Shown here piece by piece: positions 24,015 through 32,918 of a DNA stretch of 64,000 nt (position 1 is the first letter of the stretch; each line of letters begins with the position of its first letter). The position numbers and the translations under genes were made by a program. Origin of the DNA: DAOUBP01 sp964474695 (lineage in GTDB: Bacteria; Chloroflexota; Anaerolineae; CG2-30-64-16); NCBI GenBank assembly GCA_964474695.1, contig CAYYTK010000003.1, positions 124,001 to 188,000 on the forward strand, read 5' to 3'. The notes beneath the pieces were generated by a model. It had not been told where the DNA came from and did no database searches. It saw nothing but the letters and a program-made list of their open reading frames with translations.

Positions 24015-25229
24015 ATGATAGGTTGGTCAGGGCGTCGCAAGGCGTTGACGATCCTGGCGTTCATCGGCCCGATGCTGTTCGGGCTCCTGATCTTCAACGT
24101 CTACCCCATCATCTTCAGCACCTACATCTCGTTTACCAACCGCAACCAGTTTCACCCGTTCCCCGACTGCACCCAGATCGCGAATCGCATCCTTGAGCCG
24201 ACGTGCTGGGGCTTGACGAAAGCCCAGACAGGCCTGGGCACGCCATTCAAGGTCCTTCAGCCGTTTTACACCAACTACACCGATCTGTTGGGTCAGTTCT
24301 TCACCGGTTCATCGCTGGTGAACCTGTTGAAAATCATTGCGTGCATCGTGCCGCTGATCATCGCTGCTCAGATCAACAAGCGGCTCGACCGCCAATTGAC
24401 CCGCCCGGTTTCGTCCGGCCTGGTCTGGCTATTGGGCGTTGTGGCGGTGGTTGCAGTGGCCCTGGCCGTCAACCTGGGCGGCGCTTACAGCACGCTGCTC
24501 AGCACGGGCGACTTCCTTGGCGTCATCGTCCAGACAGTCCTCTTCGTGGTCTTGCGCGTGCCGATCACCCTGGTGTTGGCCATGACGCTGGCGATGATCC
24601 TGAACAGCAGCTTTGTCAAGGGCCGTGCCTTCTTCCGGGTCGTCATCTTCATCCCGTGGGCGGCCTCGTCCCTCGCGATCCTGATCGCGCTGATCTGGCA
24701 GTTCTTCTTCCGTGAGCAGGGCACCATCAACCAGTTGCTGCTTGCCGTTTTCGGGATCAAAGGCCCCGCTTACCTGTCCCAGAACTGGTGGGCGATGCTC
24801 GCCGTCCTGATCACCGACATCTGGTTCTCGTACCCCTTCATGATGACGATCATCCTGGGCGCGCTGCAGGCGATCCCGGCCGACCAGTACGAGGCGGCCG
24901 AGATTGACGGCGCCTCCGCGTGGCAGCAGTTCACCAGCATCACCCTGCCCCTGCTGCGGCCCGCCATCATGCCTGCCATCGTCTTGACCTCCATCACAGC
25001 GTTCCAGATGTTCGGCACGGCCTATGCCATGACGGGCGGTGGTCCCATCAAGGGCGCAGGCAAGCCGGGTTTCACCGAGTTTGTCATGGTCTATGCCTTC
25101 AAGCAGGTGTTTCAGACCCAGGCTTACGGCCGCATGGGCGCCTTTGCCGTGATCATCTTTCTCCTGCTCTTTGCGGCAACGCTCTATAGCCTGCGCATGA
25201 CGCGCATTACGAAAGGAGCGTACGAATGA
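24015..25229 (+). CDS. malF: Maltose/maltodextrin ABC transporter permease
   Basis: 404 residues, start after GAGAGGAGGA. About eight hydrophobic segments are visible. An enlarged first periplasmic loop (~35-95) is followed by extra helices (~105-175) before the core permease domain. The EAA loop that contacts the ATPase reads 'YEAAEIDGASAWQQFTSITLPLLRP' (~292-316), and 'AYAMTGGGPIKGAG' near the C-terminus is the MalF sugar-site signature. It forms the channel with the next gene product. Its stop overlaps the malG start (ATGA). No ATP-binding subunit gene is in the window, so a shared MsmX-type ATPase elsewhere is likely. Confidence 0.92.
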   Translation: MIGWSGRRKALTILAFIGPMLFGLLIFNVYPIIFSTYISFTNRNQFHPFPDCTQIANRILEPTCWGLTKAQTGLGTPFKVLQPFYTNYTDLLGQFFTGSSLVNLLKIIACIVPLIIAAQINKRLDRQLTRPVSSGLVWLLGVVAVVAVALAVNLGGAYSTLLSTGDFLGVIVQTVLFVVLRVPITLVLAMTLAMILNSSFVKGRAFFRVVIFIPWAASSLAILIALIWQFFFREQGTINQLLLAVFGIKGPAYLSQNWWAMLAVLITDIWFSYPFMMTIILGALQAIPADQYEAAEIDGASAWQQFTSITLPLLRPAIMPAIVLTSITAFQMFGTAYAMTGGGPIKGAGKPGFTEFVMVYAFKQVFQTQAYGRMGAFAVIIFLLLFAATLYSLRMTRITKGAYE

Positions 25230-26071
25230 AACGGCAACCGAAAGCCGGCACTCTGATCCTGCAGTACGTGATCCTGATTGCGGCGGCGCTCTTTGCTTTC
25301 TATCCGATCTGGTTCGCCATCCTGGCATCGGGCCGCCCGGGCAGCCGGCTCTACTCCTTGAACCTGCCGGGCATGTTCCTGCCGACCGAATGGACCTGGG
25401 AAAATTTCCGCGTCATGTTGTTCGATAAGCCGTTCCTGACCTGGCTGAAGAACAGCGTCATTGTGGCCACCATCACCATGGGCAGCTCCATGTTGATCGC
25501 GACCTCGGCCGCGTTCGCGTTCTCGCGTTTCAAGTTCAAAGGGCGCGAGATGGGGCTGATCTTCTTCCTGGCGCTGCAGGCGTTCCCGGGCGTGCTCTCG
25601 CTGGTGCCCGTGGCGCAGCTTCTCTCCGCGTTGGGACTCTACGGCAGCAAACTGGGCCTGGTGTTGGCTTATTCCACCGGCACCCTGATCTTCTGCACGT
25701 GGAACCTCAAGGGGTATTTCGACACCATTCCGATAGACCTGGAAGAGGCGGGCATGATCGACGGCTGCGGCCCGGTGCAGTCGTTCCTGCTGATCGCGCT
25801 GCCGCTGGCGCGGCCCGCGCTGGCCGTGACCGCGCTGTTCGGCTTCCTCGCCGGCTGGGGCGACTTCATCTTCGCCTCCGTGCTGGTGCCCGCGCCTGAC
25901 AGTGCCAAAATGCTGGTGCCGGGCCTCTACAGCCTGGCCAACAGCATGAGCGTGCCGTGGGGCTACTTCGCGGCCGGCGCGATCATGATCATCATCCCGG
26001 TGGCCGCGGTCTTCCTCTATCTCCAGCGCTTCTTCGAGTCCGGGCTGACCATGGGCGGCGTGAAGGGATAG
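25226..26071 (+). CDS. malG: Maltose/maltodextrin ABC transporter permease
   Basis: 281 residues with six hydrophobic segments. The start overlaps the malF stop and is preceded by GAAAGGAGCG. 'YPIWFAILASGRPG', 'TWENFRVMLFDKPFLTWLKNSVIVA', 'SAAFAFSRFKFKGREMG' and the EAA loop 'LEEAGMIDGCGPVQSFLLIALPLARPALAV' (~172-201) are standard MalG features. It pairs with MalF as the second half of the transmembrane channel. Two copies of a GCAATCTGCCAGATTGC palindrome follow the stop. Confidence 0.92.
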   Translation: MKRQPKAGTLILQYVILIAAALFAFYPIWFAILASGRPGSRLYSLNLPGMFLPTEWTWENFRVMLFDKPFLTWLKNSVIVATITMGSSMLIATSAAFAFSRFKFKGREMGLIFFLALQAFPGVLSLVPVAQLLSALGLYGSKLGLVLAYSTGTLIFCTWNLKGYFDTIPIDLEEAGMIDGCGPVQSFLLIALPLARPALAVTALFGFLAGWGDFIFASVLVPAPDSAKMLVPGLYSLANSMSVPWGYFAAGAIMIIIPVAAVFLYLQRFFESGLTMGGVKG

Positions 26072-26075
26072 GCCG

Positions 26076-26132
26076 TCGTAACGCAATCTGCCAGATTGCG
26101 GCCGCTGTAGCGCAATCTGCCAGATTGCAGCC
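26076..26132. repeat. Two GCAATCTGCCAGATTGC palindromes after malG
   Basis: Two 7-bp-stem hairpins 24 bp apart, each GCAATCTG-C-CAGATTGC within a GTAACGCAATC or GTAGCGCAATC context. The same core is tandemly amplified at 32905-33387 and occurs singly at 63655-63680. Confidence 0.85.
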
Positions 26133-26197
26133 TTGACGGAGATCGCGTTTGCGGGAGAGGCGTTGCACAGCAGCGTCTCTCCTTGCTCTCAGCCACA

Positions 26198-27205
26198 ATG
26201 CACTCTGATACTATGGACGATCACCTTTCCGCACTTCCCTACCCGGCCAGCATCGCGGCCGCCAAGTTCGAACGCCTGCAATCACGCTCGTTGATCGGCC
26301 GGCTGCTGGGCCTCTTCGCACATCGACCTGACGACACGCTGCTATCGTTCGACCAGGTGCAGCAATTGCTTGGCAGCCACCAGGAGATCGATCAGGGCAC
26401 GCAGAGCATACCGCTCGCCAACATTGTCGGCAGTGTGGGGCGCTATCGCGACTTTGACCGGGCGTTCCTGCCGCTGAGCGGCGCCAACGCGGCGCGCTGG
26501 CGCCAGATCGATGTGGCCTTGAACGAGCTGCGCATCCTTCCGCCCATCGAGGTCTACCAGATCGGCGATGTCTATTTCGTGCGTGATGGCAACCATCGCG
26601 TGTCCGTAGCCAAAGCCAACGGCCTGACCCACATCGAGGCTTACGTCACCGGCATCGAAACGCGCGTCCCGCTCACGCCTGATATGGACGTGGACGATCT
26701 CATTATCCAGGTGGAGCATACCCGTTTCCTGGAAACGACCCAGATCGATGAGAGCCGCCCTGACCAGGCGATCGTGCTGACTGAGCCAGGGCGTTATGAG
26801 ATATTGCTGGAACACATCGCGGTTCACCGCTACTACCTGGGCCAGCAATGGGGACGCGAGCCCACGCTGGCCGAGGCGGCCGCGAGTTGGTATGATACTG
26901 TCTATCAACCAGTGGTCGAAGCGATTCGCGAAACGAACATCCTCAAAGAGTTCCCGCAGCGCACCGAGGCTGACCTGTACCTGTGGATCGCGTATCATCG
27001 GGAACGCTTGAAGGAAAGTTACGGCGTCATGCCGCCTGACCGCGAGATCGCCGCTTCGCTGGCCGAACAGTTCAGCGGCCGCCCCATCGCTCGTCTCGTC
27101 AAAACGATCACCAGGGCCATCCGCGCGGCTGTGCAGGCGGCGGCCGAGACTGCGGAGCCGCCGCCTCCGGAAGCCGCTGGCGCTGCCCCCGAGACCAGTA
27201 ACTGA
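26198..27205 (+). CDS. ParB/Srx-fold N-terminal domain protein, DUF4032-like
   Basis: 335 residues from ATG at 26198; ATG at 26213 and a TTG at 26183 are alternatives and none has a clear ribosome site. The middle has 'IPLANIVGSVGRYRDFDRAFLPL' and 'ELRILPPIEVYQIGDVYFVRDGNHRVSVAKANGLTHIEAYVT', the ParB-like nuclease fold with the 'RDGNHRVSVAKA' motif. I recall this combination in proteins annotated as DUF4032 or ParB-like regulators in Actinobacteria and Chloroflexota. The C-terminal half is helical and ends in an Ala/Pro-rich tail. A nucleotide-binding or regulatory role is likely, but the function is unknown. The membrane glycosyltransferase fusion follows 15 bp later. Confidence 0.65.
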   Translation: MHSDTMDDHLSALPYPASIAAAKFERLQSRSLIGRLLGLFAHRPDDTLLSFDQVQQLLGSHQEIDQGTQSIPLANIVGSVGRYRDFDRAFLPLSGANAARWRQIDVALNELRILPPIEVYQIGDVYFVRDGNHRVSVAKANGLTHIEAYVTGIETRVPLTPDMDVDDLIIQVEHTRFLETTQIDESRPDQAIVLTEPGRYEILLEHIAVHRYYLGQQWGREPTLAEAAASWYDTVYQPVVEAIRETNILKEFPQRTEADLYLWIAYHRERLKESYGVMPPDREIAASLAEQFSGRPIARLVKTITRAIRAAVQAAAETAEPPPPEAAGAAPETSN

Positions 27206-27220
27206 AATACTTCGGGTCGT

Positions 27221-29389
27221 ATGCACGGACTTCGCTTCTCGCGCGTACTCATGGTCTTCGGCATCGTCTTAGTGGCGGCGATCTTGCGCTTGTCGGCCGC
27301 CACGCAACTGCCGACCGATTTTGATGAACCGGACTATGTCCAGGCCGGCTACGGTTATGCCGCGGCTATGGCGGCTGGCGATTTGAACGGGGTCATCGAC
27401 TACCCCTACAATCGTGAACACCCGCCGCTCGTCAAGCTGATCTACGGGGTGGCGATCCTGGTCCTGGGCGACCGTGCCAACTGGATCAGTTCGCTGTATG
27501 CGGCGCGTTTGATTTCGGCGAGCTTTGGCGTCCTGGCCGTGCTGCTCCTGGCGCTGGTTGACCCGCTGGCCGGCGCGCTGCTGGCGGCCGACAGCCTGGT
27601 CGTCAAGTACACCAGCCAGGCCTACCTGGAGGCGCTGCCGTTTTGCGCGGGGGTGGCCGCGGTGCTGGCGTTGGCCCGGTCTCGCACGCCGCGCGATCGC
27701 TGGTTCTGGCTCTCGGCCGTGGCGTTGGGAATGACTGCGGCCGGAAAATTCACCTATTTCCCGGTCGTCTTCCCCATCTTGTACCTGGCGATCATCCAGC
27801 AGAAGCGCCGCTGGAGCGATCTGCTGCTCTATGTGACGGTGGCTGTGGCTGTCTTCTGGGCGCTCAACCCGGCGCTCTGGCGCCAGCCCCTGACGCGGCT
27901 CGCCGACATGCTCCTCTTCCACGTCCGCTATTCACAAGGCGCAAACGTTCAACGCGCAGCCTATCCCTGGTTCCAGCCCTTGCTCTGGCTATCCAGGCCG
28001 GTGCCCTGGCATCCCGCAGTGTTCTTTTATGTCGGAACGGATGGCATCGTCTTCTGGCTGGCGATCCTGGGTGCGTTCCTGGAACGCCGGAAGCGTCCCT
28101 GGTTGGCGGCCTGGTTGGTGGGCGGCATGGTTGTGCTGCTCCTCTGGCGCACCAAGTGGCCTCAGTACACGCTGGTGCTGGTCCCGGCGCTTTGCCTGGC
28201 CGCGGCGCCGGCGCTGCGCTGGCTTCTGGGTCGCGTGCGCGAGTGGGAGGACCGTTGGCAGATCCTGCGCAACCTCCTCCCCATACCCTCGCGTTCGTTC
28301 TGGATCGTGTCCGGCCTGTTAGTGATCGCAGTGCTCGGCGGGCTTGCGGCCAATTCCATCCGCTCGGCGACCATGCGCATGCCCTGGTCCCACGTAACGG
28401 ATCAGACGTCACAATTGCCCAACAACACCGTCCATGCCATCCTGGCCGCCTCCGACAGCCTGCTGCCTGGCGGTGGCATGGTGCTGGGCACCGACCGGGG
28501 CCTGGCCCTGTGGGCGCCGCCGCCCTCGACCGACCTCCCGGATCGCTGGACGATCTTCACCGCCGGCAACTCCGGCCTGCCGCACGATCAGGTGTTGACC
28601 CTGGCGCAAGATGCAGCCGGGCAGTTATGGGTGGGCACCGCGAGCGGCCTGGGGCGCTATGATGGCGCAATCTGGCGCACTTATCGGGCGTCCGATTTTG
28701 GGCTGCCGGGCGATCGGGTGAACGCCCTCGCGGTCGACAGCGCGGGCCGCGTGTGGCTCGGCGCAGATGCCGGCGCGGCAGTCTTCGATGGCAGCACCTG
28801 GCAGGCGTACACGGCCGCGACGTCGGGCCTGGCGAGCGATTACGTGCTCTCGCTGGCAGTCGAGCATCCTTCGACTGCGCCGAGCTCGATGCAAGCATCG
28901 CCCGCTCAGGATGCTTCCGGCGGCGACGTCCTCTGGTTCGGCCTGTTGGACGCGATCAGCCGCCTCGACACGGCTACGGGCCAATGGACCACCTTCACGG
29001 CCGCGGCTGCCGATCTCGGCCCGGGCGGCATCGGATCGCTGATTGTCGATTCGGCAGGCCGGGTATGGGCCGGCTCACTGGGCGGGGGGCTGGGCCGCTG
29101 GGACGGCGCGAGCTGGCGCGGCTTCCGCACCAGCAACTCGGGCATCCCGAACGACACGGTGCAAGAGATCTTCGAGAGCGAGCCGGGTCGTCTATGGATC
29201 GGCACCGCTTTGCCGATGGACGTCGGCGGCACGGTGTCGCTCTATGATGGCAGCACGTGGCAGCGCTACACCGCCAGCAATTCCGGCTATTCGGGCGCCG
29301 AACCCCTCTCCCTCGCGTTCGATGCCCAGGGCCGGCTGTGGGTGGGCACCCAGACCGTGGGGGTGGACATCCTGCGGCTTGAAGACTGA
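27221..29389 (+). CDS. Membrane glycosyltransferase (GT39/ArnT-like) fused to Reg_prop beta-propeller
   Basis: 722 residues. The N-terminal ~380 form a polytopic domain with about ten hydrophobic helices. After the first helix comes 'LPTDFDEPDYVQAGYGYA', the acidic loop typical of polyprenyl-phosphate-sugar glycosyltransferases (GT-C fold, GT39/ArnT/RgtA type), and later 'EHPPLVKLIYG'. From ~385 the protein is extracellular and made of two-component-regulator propeller blades ('NGLP--QVLTLAQDAAGQLWVGTASGLGRYDG', 'DRVNALAVDSAGRVWLGADAGAAVFDG', 'GSLIVDSAGRVWAGSLGGGLGRWDG'). Residues ~548-567 come from an inserted GCATCCT/AGGATGC repeat. Such propellers normally sense carbohydrates in hybrid histidine kinases, so this fusion is unusual. 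Confidence 0.75.
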   Translation: MHGLRFSRVLMVFGIVLVAAILRLSAATQLPTDFDEPDYVQAGYGYAAAMAAGDLNGVIDYPYNREHPPLVKLIYGVAILVLGDRANWISSLYAARLISASFGVLAVLLLALVDPLAGALLAADSLVVKYTSQAYLEALPFCAGVAAVLALARSRTPRDRWFWLSAVALGMTAAGKFTYFPVVFPILYLAIIQQKRRWSDLLLYVTVAVAVFWALNPALWRQPLTRLADMLLFHVRYSQGANVQRAAYPWFQPLLWLSRPVPWHPAVFFYVGTDGIVFWLAILGAFLERRKRPWLAAWLVGGMVVLLLWRTKWPQYTLVLVPALCLAAAPALRWLLGRVREWEDRWQILRNLLPIPSRSFWIVSGLLVIAVLGGLAANSIRSATMRMPWSHVTDQTSQLPNNTVHAILAASDSLLPGGGMVLGTDRGLALWAPPPSTDLPDRWTIFTAGNSGLPHDQVLTLAQDAAGQLWVGTASGLGRYDGAIWRTYRASDFGLPGDRVNALAVDSAGRVWLGADAGAAVFDGSTWQAYTAATSGLASDYVLSLAVEHPSTAPSSMQASPAQDASGGDVLWFGLLDAISRLDTATGQWTTFTAAAADLGPGGIGSLIVDSAGRVWAGSLGGGLGRWDGASWRGFRTSNSGIPNDTVQEIFESEPGRLWIGTALPMDVGGTVSLYDGSTWQRYTASNSGYSGAEPLSLAFDAQGRLWVGTQTVGVDILRLED
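28861..28923. repeat. GCATCCTTCGACTGCGC...GCTCAGGATGC repeat inside the fusion gene
   Basis: The 63-bp segment is bounded by inverted GCATCCT and AGGATGC and contains a second GATGCAAGCATC palindrome. It is in frame and adds about 20 residues ('EHPSTAPSSMQ...'). The same family is intergenic at 31162-31218 and within the aldo/keto reductase gene at 41391-41512. Confidence 0.85.
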
Positions 29390-29414
29390 GTTTTCCAAAG
29401 AAAGGATCGCACCC

Positions 29415-31121
29415 TTGAAAACCTCTCAGCGTATCGCACTTCTTCTGCTGCTCTGCCTGGCGTTGGCCGCGTGTAAGCCGCAGGCGACGCCGCTGCCTGC
29501 ACCGACGGCGCCGCCGGCCGCCTCGACGCCGCTGCCCACGCCGACCGCGGCCCCACCAACGCCGACCGCTGCCCCGATACCCATGACCCCGCCGCCAGGC
29601 GCCGAGGGCTTGCCGTGGTGGAACAACACCGTGTTCTATGAGGTGTTCGTCCGGTCCTTTGCCGATTCCACCACCGGCCCCCTGGCGAACGACGGCATCG
29701 GTGACCTGCAAGGGCTGATCGAGAAGCTAGACTATCTGCAAAGCCTCGGCGTCTCCGGCCTCTGGCTGATGCCGATCATGCAGTCGCCCTCCTATCATGG
29801 TTACGATATCACCGATTACTACACCGTGGAGAAGGACTACGGCACGAACGAGGATTTTAAGCGGCTGATGGTCGAAGCGCACCGCCGCGGCATCCGCGTC
29901 ATCATCGATCTGGTGCTTAATCACACCTCAAGCCAGCATCCCTGGTTCACCGATGCCGCACAGCCCGGCTCCCAATATCGCGATTGGTATATCTGGGCAA
30001 ATGAAAACCCCGGCTATCTCGGGCCGTGGGGCGCGAAGGCCTGGCATTTGCTGGGCAGCCAGTGGTATTACGGCGTCTTCTGGGAGGGAATGCCCGACCT
30101 GAATTACCGGACGCCCGCCGTCACCGAGGAGATGCTGAAGGTCACCCGCTACTGGCTGGCCGAGATGGGCGCGGACGGCTACCGCCTGGATGCCATCCCG
30201 TATCTGATCGAGAAGGATCGGCTTCTGGAGAACACGCCGGACACCCACGAATGGCTGCGCGACTTCCACAAGACCGTCAGAGCGGCCAACCCCGACGCGT
30301 TCACGGTGGGCGAAGTTTGGAAGAACACGCAAATCATCGCCGACTACGTCCCCGATCAGGTGGACACCGCGTTCATGTTCGATCTTGCCACGGGCATCGC
30401 GGACGCGATCAACAACCGGATGCGCGGGCCGGTCATCGTCAACACGGAGACCGTCCTTGCGAATTTCTCCGCCGGCCAATATGCCACCTTCCTGACCAAC
30501 CATGACCAAAATCGGATCATGACGGTGTTGGGGAAGAAGGCCGATCGGGCAAAGCTGGCGGCAACGATGTTGTTGACGCTGCCGGGCGTGCCGTTCCTCT
30601 ACTACGGCGAGGAGATCGGCATGACCGGCATGAAGCCGGATGAGAAGCTGCGCACACCCATGCAATGGACGGCGGCCGCGAACGCCGGGTTCTCCGCCGC
30701 GGCGCCCTGGCAGGCGGTCAATTCGGGCTATGAGCAGGTCAACGTCGAGATCGAAGCCGCGGACGCGGCCTCTCTGCTCAACCATTACCGCAAGCTGATC
30801 GCACTCCGCAACGAACACCCGGCCCTACGCCTGGGCGACTTGACGCTGCTCGAGGGCGAGAATCGCACGCTGGTCGCCTTCTTGCGCCAGTCCGCCGACG
30901 AGACGCTGCTCGTGGTCATCAACCTGGACGAGCAACCGGCCGGCGATTACACCTTTGCCCTGGCAAGCAGCAAACTGACCGGCAAGCTCACGGCGGTGGA
31001 GCTGCTGAACGGGGCGGAGGCCGTCCCGCCGGCTCTCAACGCCCAGGGCGGCTTCGCCGACTACAAGCCGGTCGCCGAGCTGGCCCCGCGCACGGGTTAT
31101 CTGATTCGTTTGGCGCCATAA
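29415..31121 (+). CDS. GH13 alpha-amylase/alpha-glucosidase lipoprotein
   Basis: 568 residues. The start is a TTG at 29415, with AAAGGA upstream and a classic lipoprotein signal immediately behind it ('LLLLLCLALAAC', Cys20). A Pro/Thr/Ala linker runs to ~65. The catalytic domain begins 'WWNNTVFYEVFVRSFADS'. GH13 regions are intact: 'VIIDLVLNHTSSQHPWF', the nucleophile Asp in 'DGYRLDAIPYL' (~254-258), the acid/base Glu in 'TVGEVW' (~299) and 'TNHDQNR' (~361-367). 'TPMQWTAAANAGFS' is typical of oligosaccharide-acting members. It would hydrolyse starch-type oligosaccharides on the cell surface before uptake by the MalEFG system. Confidence 0.92.
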   Translation: MKTSQRIALLLLLCLALAACKPQATPLPAPTAPPAASTPLPTPTAAPPTPTAAPIPMTPPPGAEGLPWWNNTVFYEVFVRSFADSTTGPLANDGIGDLQGLIEKLDYLQSLGVSGLWLMPIMQSPSYHGYDITDYYTVEKDYGTNEDFKRLMVEAHRRGIRVIIDLVLNHTSSQHPWFTDAAQPGSQYRDWYIWANENPGYLGPWGAKAWHLLGSQWYYGVFWEGMPDLNYRTPAVTEEMLKVTRYWLAEMGADGYRLDAIPYLIEKDRLLENTPDTHEWLRDFHKTVRAANPDAFTVGEVWKNTQIIADYVPDQVDTAFMFDLATGIADAINNRMRGPVIVNTETVLANFSAGQYATFLTNHDQNRIMTVLGKKADRAKLAATMLLTLPGVPFLYYGEEIGMTGMKPDEKLRTPMQWTAAANAGFSAAAPWQAVNSGYEQVNVEIEAADAASLLNHYRKLIALRNEHPALRLGDLTLLEGENRTLVAFLRQSADETLLVVINLDEQPAGDYTFALASSKLTGKLTAVELLNGAEAVPPALNAQGGFADYKPVAELAPRTGYLIRLAP

Positions 31122-31161
31122 GATAAAGGAGCAGGGTAACTATTCAGCCCATGATCCCCAA

Positions 31162-31218
31162 GCGAGCATCCTGAGCGGAGCCGGGGTGGGGCCCCGGCAT
31201 AGTCGAAGGATGCTTCGC
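31162..31218. repeat. GAGCATCCTGAGC...GAAGGATGCTTCGC inverted repeat
   Basis: Intergenic element with outer arms GCGAGCATCCT and AGGATGCTTCGC around a GC-rich centre (CCGGGGTGGGGCCCCGG). It lies between two GH13 genes and may also act as a terminator-like structure. Confidence 0.85.
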
Positions 31219-31253
31219 TGGGCCCGGATAGTCACGGATCAGGAGTTCTCACA

Positions 31254-32918
31254 ATGGAGGAATTCACGTTTGGCACCCTGGCGACCGACGAGCTGAAGCT
31301 GGTGCATCATCGCACCGCGCGGCGGGGGCTGCAACACAGCCATGACCTGACTCCTGCCGACCCGTTGCCGGGCCAGCCGGTGACGATTACCGCACGGTTG
31401 GGACCGGATTTGGCCGCGGATCACGTGACCTGCTACTACACGCTGGACGGCTCCGAGCCTGTTGGCGCGCGCGGCCTCGCCGTGAACGGTCACGCCTTGC
31501 CCCTGGAGAAGGTCGACGCGGCCTGGGATACGCTCGTCTGGGGCTACGTGGAGACCTGGCGCGGTGAACTGCCCGCCCAGCCCGACGGCGTGACCGTGCG
31601 CTACCGCATCGGCGCCTGGCAGACGAACGTAGGGGCGGGCCTTGCGTCCGCCCAACTTGCGCCCGCCCCTATGGAGGTCTTCGCCGATTGGCCCGAGGTG
31701 CAGCTCGCCGCGGAGCAGGCGGCGGCCGCGTTCTTTGCCGGCCAGCCGCTGCCGGCCGGGGCAGCCGGCGATCCGGCCCGCGGCCACACCTTTGCCTATC
31801 ACGTCGACGCCTTTGCGCCGCCGCGCTGGGCGCGCGAAGCGGTCATCTACCAGATCTTCGTGGATCGTTTCTATCCCGGCGATGGACGGGCCTGGCTGCA
31901 AACCGAGGACTTGAGCGGCTTCTGCGGCGGCACGTTGTGGGGCGTGCGGGATAAGCTGGACTACGTCGCGGACCTGGGCGCCGACTGCATCTGGCTCAGC
32001 CCGATCTTCGTCAGCCCCTCGCACCACGGCTACGATGCCACCGATCTCCGGCGTGTGGAGCCGCGGCTGGGCGGCGAGGCCGCGCTGCATGCCCTGGTGG
32101 ACGCGGCGCATCGACGCGGCATCCGCGTCCTGCTCGATTATGCCTGCAACCACATCTCCGACGAGCATCCCATCTTCCGTTCGGCGTGCACCGATCCGGC
32201 CAGCCCCTACCGCGCCTGGTTCACCTTTGACGACAGCCAGGTCGGCTATCGCACCTTCTTCGGGGTGCCGAGCATGCCCCAGCTCAACCACGCATATCCG
32301 CCCGCGCGCGACTGGCTCATCGACATCGCGCGTTACTGGATCCGGGAGTTCGACGTGGACGGCTACCGGCTCGATTACGCCAATGGCGCCGGCCCCGACT
32401 TCTGGACCGACTTTTGGACGGCCTGCAAGGGCGCCAAGCCGGATAGCTTCTGCTTCGGCGAGGTCATCGACGCGCCGGACGTGCAGCGCCGCTATGTGGG
32501 CCGGCTGGATGGCTGCCTGGACTTTCATACGGGCGACATGCTGCGCCGCACCTACGCGCTCGGCGCCCGGGCCGAGGCGGACCTGGAGCGCTTCCTGGCG
32601 CGCCATACGGCCTTCTTCCCGCCCGATTTCCTCATGCCGACCTTCGTGGATAACCATGATATGGATCGTTTCCTGTTCATTGCAGGCGGCGACAAGGACG
32701 CGCTGCGGCGAGCCGCCGCCGTGCAGATGCGCTTGCCCGGCCCACCCATCATCTATCAGGGCACCGAGATCGGCCTGCAACAGCGCGTGAGCAAGGAGGC
32801 AGGGTTGGGGCTGGAGGTCAACCGCGTGCCGATGGCCTGGGGCGCGGACCAGGACCGCGAGCTCCTTGCCTTCTACCAGGAGCTTATCCGCAAACGCAAA
32901 CGTGGCGCAATCTGCTAG
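31254..32918 (+). CDS. GH13 neopullulanase/cyclomaltodextrinase-like enzyme, C-terminus cut by repeats
   Basis: 554 residues, start after AGGAG. Residues 1-185 form a beta-rich N-terminal domain of CBM34 type, inside which 31629-31672 (a GTAGGGGCGGG palindrome) adds ~15 residues. The barrel begins 'WAREAVIYQIFVDRFYPGDG'. Catalytic residues are present: 'DVDGYRLDYANG' (~367-378), 'CFGEVIDAPD' (~400) and 'FVDNHDMDRFLF' (~465). No signal peptide, so it acts on imported maltodextrins. After 'AFYQELIRKRK' the frame ends within 10 residues in the 100-bp palindrome array, so the C-terminal beta domain is missing. Either the enzyme is truncated by repeat expansion, or the true end is lost in the N gap. 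Confidence 0.88.
   Translation: MEEFTFGTLATDELKLVHHRTARRGLQHSHDLTPADPLPGQPVTITARLGPDLAADHVTCYYTLDGSEPVGARGLAVNGHALPLEKVDAAWDTLVWGYVETWRGELPAQPDGVTVRYRIGAWQTNVGAGLASAQLAPAPMEVFADWPEVQLAAEQAAAAFFAGQPLPAGAAGDPARGHTFAYHVDAFAPPRWAREAVIYQIFVDRFYPGDGRAWLQTEDLSGFCGGTLWGVRDKLDYVADLGADCIWLSPIFVSPSHHGYDATDLRRVEPRLGGEAALHALVDAAHRRGIRVLLDYACNHISDEHPIFRSACTDPASPYRAWFTFDDSQVGYRTFFGVPSMPQLNHAYPPARDWLIDIARYWIREFDVDGYRLDYANGAGPDFWTDFWTACKGAKPDSFCFGEVIDAPDVQRRYVGRLDGCLDFHTGDMLRRTYALGARAEADLERFLARHTAFFPPDFLMPTFVDNHDMDRFLFIAGGDKDALRRAAAVQMRLPGPPIIYQGTEIGLQQRVSKEAGLGLEVNRVPMAWGADQDRELLAFYQELIRKRKRGAIC
31629..31672. repeat. GTAGGGGCGGG palindrome inserted in GH13 gene
   Basis: GTAGGGGCGGGC...GCCCGCCCCTA arms around TTGCGTCCGCCCAACTTGC. 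The insertion is in frame and of the same family as the ends of the 81-bp array at 3054-3300 and the arms at 36280-36385. Confidence 0.8.

Noticed and set aside
29043..29414. Upstream extension of the GH13 lipoprotein frame
   Set aside because: It overlaps the propeller gene in another frame; a lipoprotein signal begins exactly at the TTG at 29415.
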